Shown here piece after piece: positions 61,955 to 64,000 of a stretch of 64,000 nucleotides of DNA (position 1 is the first letter of the stretch; each line of letters starts with the position of its first letter). The position numbers and the translations under genes were made by a program. The notes beneath the pieces were generated by a model. It searched no databases. It saw only the letters and a list, made by a program, of their open reading frames with translations, and was not told where the DNA came from. The DNA is from Alphaproteobacteria bacterium (lineage in GTDB: Bacteria > Pseudomonadota > Alphaproteobacteria > Sphingomonadales > Kordiimonadaceae), in contig JABXIS010000021.1 in assembly GCA_013372975.1 (NCBI GenBank), positions 1 through 64,000 on the forward strand. Direction: 5' to 3'.

Positions 61955-62740
61955 ATGGCAGACCATTTGACAGACGATATCGTGGTGAAAGTGCGGGGGC
62001 TCAAAACCGCCTTTGGCCCCCATGTGGTGCATGATGGCCTGGATATGGACCTGCGTCGTGGTGAGATACAGGGCATCGTTGGCGGATCTGGTACGGGGAA
62101 ATCTGTTCTCCTCAAAGCGATTATCGGGCTGATAAAACCTGTTTCCGGTAGAATAGAGATAGGTGGCAAGAGCCGGAGTGATATGACAGACGAAGAGGAT
62201 CGCTTGTCGCGCCGGGATTGGGGTGTTCTGTTCCAGGACGGTGCCCTGTTTTCAAGCCTGACGGTTGCCCAGAATGTGCAAGTGCCTTTGCGCGAGCATT
62301 TTCATATGCCGCAGGACCTGATGGATGATCTGGCAATCAGCAAACTGACGATGGCGGGTTTCCCGTTGGATGCTGCGGCGAAGTTCCCCTCAGATCTCTC
62401 TGGAGGCATGCGTAAACGGGCTTCGCTTGCGCGGGCCTTGGCACTTGATCCTCAACTTCTGTTTTTGGATGAGCCAACCGCCGGCCTTGACCCGATCGGA
62501 GCTGCCGCTTTTGACGGGTTGGTGCATGAGCTTTGTAAATCATTGGGATTAACGGTCTTTCTGGTGACGCATGACCTCGACACATTGGTCAGAGTGTGCG
62601 ACCGTATCGCCGTATTGGGGGATCAAAAGATCTTGATCAATGCCCCTCTTGAAGAGGTGATGGCGTTTGACCATCCTTGGGTGCAGGAATATTTTCATGG
62701 GCCAAGGGCTCGGGCGGCAGGCATAAAGGAAAACGGCTAG
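61955..62740 (+). CDS. mlaF: MlaF-type ATP-binding protein
   Basis: A 261-residue ATPase. Walker A is GGSGTGKSVLL (about 46-56), the signature LSGGMRKRASLARAL, and Walker B LLFLDEPTAGLDP. The GGMRKRASLARAL signature is typical of MlaF and plant TGD3. It powers the MlaE permease encoded two bases upstream. mlaD follows after four bases. Confidence 0.95.
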   Translation: MADHLTDDIVVKVRGLKTAFGPHVVHDGLDMDLRRGEIQGIVGGSGTGKSVLLKAIIGLIKPVSGRIEIGGKSRSDMTDEEDRLSRRDWGVLFQDGALFSSLTVAQNVQVPLREHFHMPQDLMDDLAISKLTMAGFPLDAAAKFPSDLSGGMRKRASLARALALDPQLLFLDEPTAGLDPIGAAAFDGLVHELCKSLGLTVFLVTHDLDTLVRVCDRIAVLGDQKILINAPLEEVMAFDHPWVQEYFHGPRARAAGIKENG

Positions 62741-62744
62741 GGTT

Positions 62745-63716
62745 ATGGAAACGCGCGCTTCGCACATATTGGTTGGCAGTTTTGTCCTCGCCTTCATGGC
62801 TGGCCTTATTGCCTTTGCGATCTGGATCGCAAAGGTAGATCTTGATGCCGAATATCGCGAATATGACATCTATTTTGATGGCACTGTTTCTGGCCTCTAT
62901 AAGCGCAGTGTTGTTTACTATCTTGGTATTCCGGTAGGCGATGTGAGGGACATCACAGTTGCGCCGAACGACACTCAAAAGGTTCGGGTACACGTACGTT
63001 TGCGCGATGAGGTGCCTGTAACTGAAGGGGCGACAGCCAGGCTTGAATTCCAGGGGCTGACCGGCGTTGCCTACATCGAGCTGAAAGGCGGGCCAAAAGG
63101 TGCCAAACGACTTCAACCCGCTGCAGGACAGGAATATCCGGTTATCAATGCCGAGGCCTCTCCATTGCTGGAATTCTACGAGAGTGCACCCAACCTTGTG
63201 AATGAAGCAATCCGCGCTGTTGTGCAAGTGCAGCGGCTTTTGAGCAATGAAAACATTCAGAAGGTGGCGAGCATACTGGATAACGCCGACCGCATGACTG
63301 GCAATATGGCCCGCGGTACGGAAGATATCGACGCGCTGGTTGCGGAAGCCCGCAATGTTTTGGTGAAGGTAACCGAAACAGCAGACAAACTGACAAGGTT
63401 GGCTGACAATGGCAATCAGTTGCTTGAGCGTGATGGTGACCGGCTGGTGAACGAGGCGGTGGAAGCGCTAGATGCCGCACAGGCCCTTTTGGCTCGTATC
63501 GACGGCGTTGTTGCAGCCAATGAAGGTGATATCAGGCAGTTCGTATCGGGCAGTTTGCCTGAAGCGGCGCGTATGATCATGGATTTGCGTACGACGGCGC
63601 GTAGCCTGTCCCGACTTGTCACAAAAATTGAGCGTGACCCTGCAGCGCTTCTGGTTGGCCCAAATGACGCAACCTACGACCTGCAGACCCGAAAGGTGAA
63701 GGAGAAAGAGCAGTGA
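62745..63716 (+). CDS. mlaD: MlaD-type MCE-domain protein
   Basis: A 323-residue protein with an N-terminal helix (about 8-30), one MCE domain (about 38-118, YDIYFDGTVSGLYKRSVVYY and GLTGVAYIELKGGP) and a long helical tail (about 140-300) that would span the periplasm. Single MCE plus a long tail is larger than Escherichia coli MlaD and suits the alphaproteobacterial form. It binds lipid and works with the two preceding proteins. Its stop overlaps the next start (GTGA). Confidence 0.94.
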   Translation: METRASHILVGSFVLAFMAGLIAFAIWIAKVDLDAEYREYDIYFDGTVSGLYKRSVVYYLGIPVGDVRDITVAPNDTQKVRVHVRLRDEVPVTEGATARLEFQGLTGVAYIELKGGPKGAKRLQPAAGQEYPVINAEASPLLEFYESAPNLVNEAIRAVVQVQRLLSNENIQKVASILDNADRMTGNMARGTEDIDALVAEARNVLVKVTETADKLTRLADNGNQLLERDGDRLVNEAVEALDAAQALLARIDGVVAANEGDIRQFVSGSLPEAARMIMDLRTTARSLSRLVTKIERDPAALLVGPNDATYDLQTRKVKEKEQ

Positions 63717-64000
63717 CCCAGCCTGTGAAATCCAGTGGACTGGCAGCACCTCTCTTGACGGCCACGCTTCTGCTTTCAGCATGCGGGCCCTTGATTTCCT
63801 TTGGTGATGACGGGCCATCTGACACCGTCTACACATTGCGGTATGAAGGTGCTTACGCCGCTGACAGCACACAAGGCACAGTCGTTTTTGTTGATGAGCC
63901 GACCCTGGCCGAGGGCCTGAATAGCGACAAAGTAGCAGTGACACTTGAAAGTGGGCAACGCATGACCCTCGAGGGTGTCAGATGGTCGGCTCAATTGTCT
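63713..64000 (+). CDS. ABC-type transport auxiliary lipoprotein (PqiC-like), 5' part
   Basis: The GTG at 63713 overlaps the mlaD stop, and 96 codons are open to the window edge, so the C-terminus is missing. A signal peptide ends in a lipobox (LLSAC, Cys at residue 23 or so), followed by TVYTLRYEGAYA and VVFVDEPTLAEGL, the features of the PF03886 family. Such lipoproteins sit in the outer membrane and complete Mla/Pqi-type bridges. It closes the visible mla operon. Confidence 0.85.
   Translation, partial: MTQPVKSSGLAAPLLTATLLLSACGPLISFGDDGPSDTVYTLRYEGAYAADSTQGTVVFVDEPTLAEGLNSDKVAVTLESGQRMTLEGVRWSAQLS

Overview
The window is a chromosomal segment of an alphaproteobacterium with moderate-to-high GC. 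This rests on gene content: a TauE/TIGR02186 pair, DUF2336, PAS_5 and DUF547 proteins, an SRP RNA-dnaX-ybaB-recR locus, and HAD nucleotidase-dapD-dapE near argB. A marine, Kordiimonas- or Rhodospirillales-like aerobe would fit, but I cannot fix the genus from sequence alone. I see no prophage, insertion sequence, CRISPR array, tRNA or ribosomal RNA. Genes are densely packed, with many 1-4 base overlaps.

Layout. 1-1.5 kb: a partial AhpD-like peroxidase and a membrane protein/XRE regulator pair with repeated operator-like motifs. 1.5-7.3 kb: a beta-oxidation operon (merR, acyl-CoA dehydrogenase, thiolase, fadB) with a palindromic operator upstream. 7.5-9.9 kb: a Mpo1-like membrane protein and a sulfur-related group (TauE/SafE exporter, TIGR02186 protein, TusA-like protein). 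10-12.8 kb: a LuxR solo regulator followed by a secreted phosphodiesterase/nuclease-fold protein and a MipA/OmpV outer membrane protein. 12.9-13.3 kb: a small unknown gene whose 3' side is a run of three perfect hairpins. 13.5-17.7 kb: divergent biotin operons bioFD and bioBA.

17.7-28.6 kb: a DUF547 protein, an acyltransferase-like membrane protein, a GNAT enzyme, a Bax inhibitor-1 protein, the ybbA/ybbP-type ABC system with divergent tesA-like esterase, a chemoreceptor and an OprB-like porin. 28.8-35.6 kb: thpR, a hydrolase, a fructosamine-kinase-like enzyme, a low molecular weight phosphatase, a class III-type sirtuin, a pterin dehydratase, a cupin protein, two PAS_5 paralogues and nudC. 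35.6-39.3 kb: SRP RNA, dnaX, ybaB, then an inserted CdiI-like immunity gene and a GIY-YIG gene, then recR. 39.3-42 kb: an orphan asparagine-synthetase-like enzyme, a GFA protein and a hypothetical gene.

42-50.6 kb: lysine and arginine biosynthesis (dapE, dapD, argB) interrupted by a diguanylate cyclase, a DUF2336 protein and a repeat-rich candidate type I secretion substrate. 50.7-57.7 kb: an LplT-like transporter, a CDF-type transporter, an M14-like deacylase, ferrochelatase, an HxlR regulator with two palindromic sites shared with a divergent membrane protein, a copper chaperone and prolyl iminopeptidase. 57.8-60.4 kb: a three-gene cell-envelope polymer candidate module. 60.8-64 kb: an Mla/Pqi-type lipid transport operon running off the window end.

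The most unusual items are the immunity/GIY-YIG insertion before recR, the triple-hairpin element, the type I secretion repeat protein, the glutaminase-dead synthetase, the envelope-polymer trio and the HxlR palindromes.
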